Positions 63,270-64,000 of a stretch of 64,000 bases of DNA are shown here, one piece after another. This DNA comes from Marinomonas gallaica (GTDB lineage Bacteria > Pseudomonadota > Gammaproteobacteria > Pseudomonadales > Marinomonadaceae): contig NZ_LTAX01000015.1 in NCBI RefSeq assembly GCF_001639745.1, positions 1 to 64,000 of the forward strand, written 5' to 3'. Position 1 is the first letter of the stretch. Each line of letters begins with the position of its first letter. The translations under genes and the position numbers were made by a program. The notes beneath the pieces are model-generated. The model had not been told where the DNA came from, searched no databases, and was given only the letters and a program-made list of their open reading frames with translations.

Positions 63270-64000
63270 TTACTGAATACCTAGGTCTTTCATGTATTTC
63301 GCAGAGACTTTAGCTGGTAATGGCACGTAACCGTCTTTCACTACCACTTCTTGACCCATTTTCGAAAGAACCATCTTCACGAACTCACGCTCAAGCGGAG
63401 CAAGTGGCTTGTTTGGTGCTTTGTTTACGTAAACGTATAGGAAGCGAGACAGTGGGTATTTACCAGTCGCAGCGTTCTCTGGAGTCGCTTCGATTAGCTC
63501 ACCGCCTTCTTTCTTAGCCAGTGGCAATGCACGAACTGAAGAAGTTTTGTAACCGATACCAGAGTAGCCGATACCGTTAAGAGACGTAGAAACTGACTGT
63601 ACAACGGAAGCAGAACCAGGCTGTTCATTTACAGAGTTTTTGTAGTCGCCTTTGAATAGAGCGTTTGATTTGAAGTAACCGTAAGTACCCGATACTGAGT
63701 TACGACCGAACAGTTGAATGTCACGATCCGCCCAAGCACCCGTTAGACCTGTTGCACCCCAGTTAGTAATGTCTTCGCTGTGACCACCTTTACGAGTAGA
63801 AGAGAAGATCGCATCCACTTCTGGAAGAGAAAGGCCTTTGATTGGGTTATCTTTGTGTACAAATACTGCTAGTGCATCAATTGCAACTGGCACTGCAGTT
63901 GGCTTGTAGCCGTATTTTTTCTCGAATGCTGCGATCTCTTTGTCTTTCATTTGACGAGACATAGGACCGAAGTTAGAAGTGCCTTCTGTTAGCGCTGGTG
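63270..64000 (-). CDS. pstS: Phosphate-binding protein PstS (5' part outside the window)
   Basis: The last 243 codons of the gene; the frame stays open to the window edge ([17 protein letters not shown]...), so the internal ATG at 63962 is not the start. Motifs of the PstS family are visible: [38 protein letters not shown] for phosphate binding, and [27 protein letters not shown]. It is the periplasmic high-affinity phosphate receptor that delivers to PstCA. Confidence 0.95.
   Translation of the reverse strand, partial: PALTEGTSNFGPMSRQMKDKEIAAFEKKYGYKPTAVPVAIDALAVFVHKDNPIKGLSLPEVDAIFSSTRKGGHSEDITNWGATGLTGAWADRDIQLFGRNSVSGTYGYFKSNALFKGDYKNSVNEQPGSASVVQSVSTSLNGIGYSGIGYKTSSVRALPLAKKEGGELIEATPENAATGKYPLSRFLYVYVNKAPNKPLAPLEREFVKMVLSKMGQEVVVKDGYVPLPAKVSAKYMKDLGIQ

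Noticed and set aside
1-64000. CRISPR arrays, tRNA, rRNA and tmRNA genes
   Set aside because: Looked for regular spaced repeats and for conserved RNA ends on both strands; none seen. Short RNA genes could still be missed by eye.

Overview
The window looks like chromosome of a marine gammaproteobacterium of the Oceanospirillales, most like Marinomonas. This rests on family-level recognition of the core gene order (gmk-rpoZ-spoT-ridA, oxyR-recG, ubiC-ubiA-phoB-phoR, pst-phoU with oversized PstC and PstA, and an aapJQMP-type amino acid transporter), not on a database search. No rRNA, tRNA or CRISPR array was seen.

Layout. Bases 1 to about 8000 are an AT-rich accessory island. It holds the 3' end of a conjugative relaxase/helicase gene and a complete IS3-family element (803-2033, GTC target duplication) whose orfB carries a nonsense codon. 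Next come an unrecognised tight three-gene operon (2466-5232) and a divergent pair of orphan genes (86 and 572 codons). Bases 8000-15600 are a patchwork of stress and defence-like genes: a MerR-methyltransferase fusion, a hipBA module with a clear operator, twin perfect palindromes beside a DUF4143 ATPase remnant, a PhD/RelE-type toxin-antitoxin pair, and a 1046-aa PLD-nuclease/SF2 helicase. Bases 15700-22600 hold a LysR regulator, two iron/2-oxoglutarate oxygenases (one fused to a tubulin-tyrosine-ligase-like ATP-grasp domain), an entericidin-like lipoprotein, a DJ-1/PfpI protein and a diguanylate cyclase. Bases 22700-30000 are RNA modification genes (SpoU-type methyltransferase, rlmE, rluF), a flavoprotein, a LysR/LysE pair and an MFS carrier. 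Bases 30000-34000 carry a histidine kinase overlapping a REC-EAL c-di-GMP phosphodiesterase.

From 34260 to the end the content is mostly core: gmk-rpoZ-spoT-ridA (GMP kinase, omega subunit, ppGpp metabolism, enamine deaminase), oxyR-recG, an Lrp-family regulator, and an amino acid ABC operon behind a good sigma-54 promoter. Then follow an HDOD protein, ubiC-ubiA, phoB-phoR, a CheY-like regulator, cysZ, a three-gene phosphorelay-like operon with a degenerate kinase, and phoU-pstB-pstA-pstC-pstS on the minus strand. A Pho box sits directly upstream of pstC, so the PhoR-PhoB system encoded in this window probably controls the transporter that runs off its right edge.

The best candidates for undescribed biology are the 2466-5232 operon (a PD-(D/E)XK-like nuclease candidate plus two unknown proteins), the prolyl-hydroxylase/TTL fusion at 19119-20765, the orphan pair at 5426-7592, and the paired palindromes at 11055-11112.
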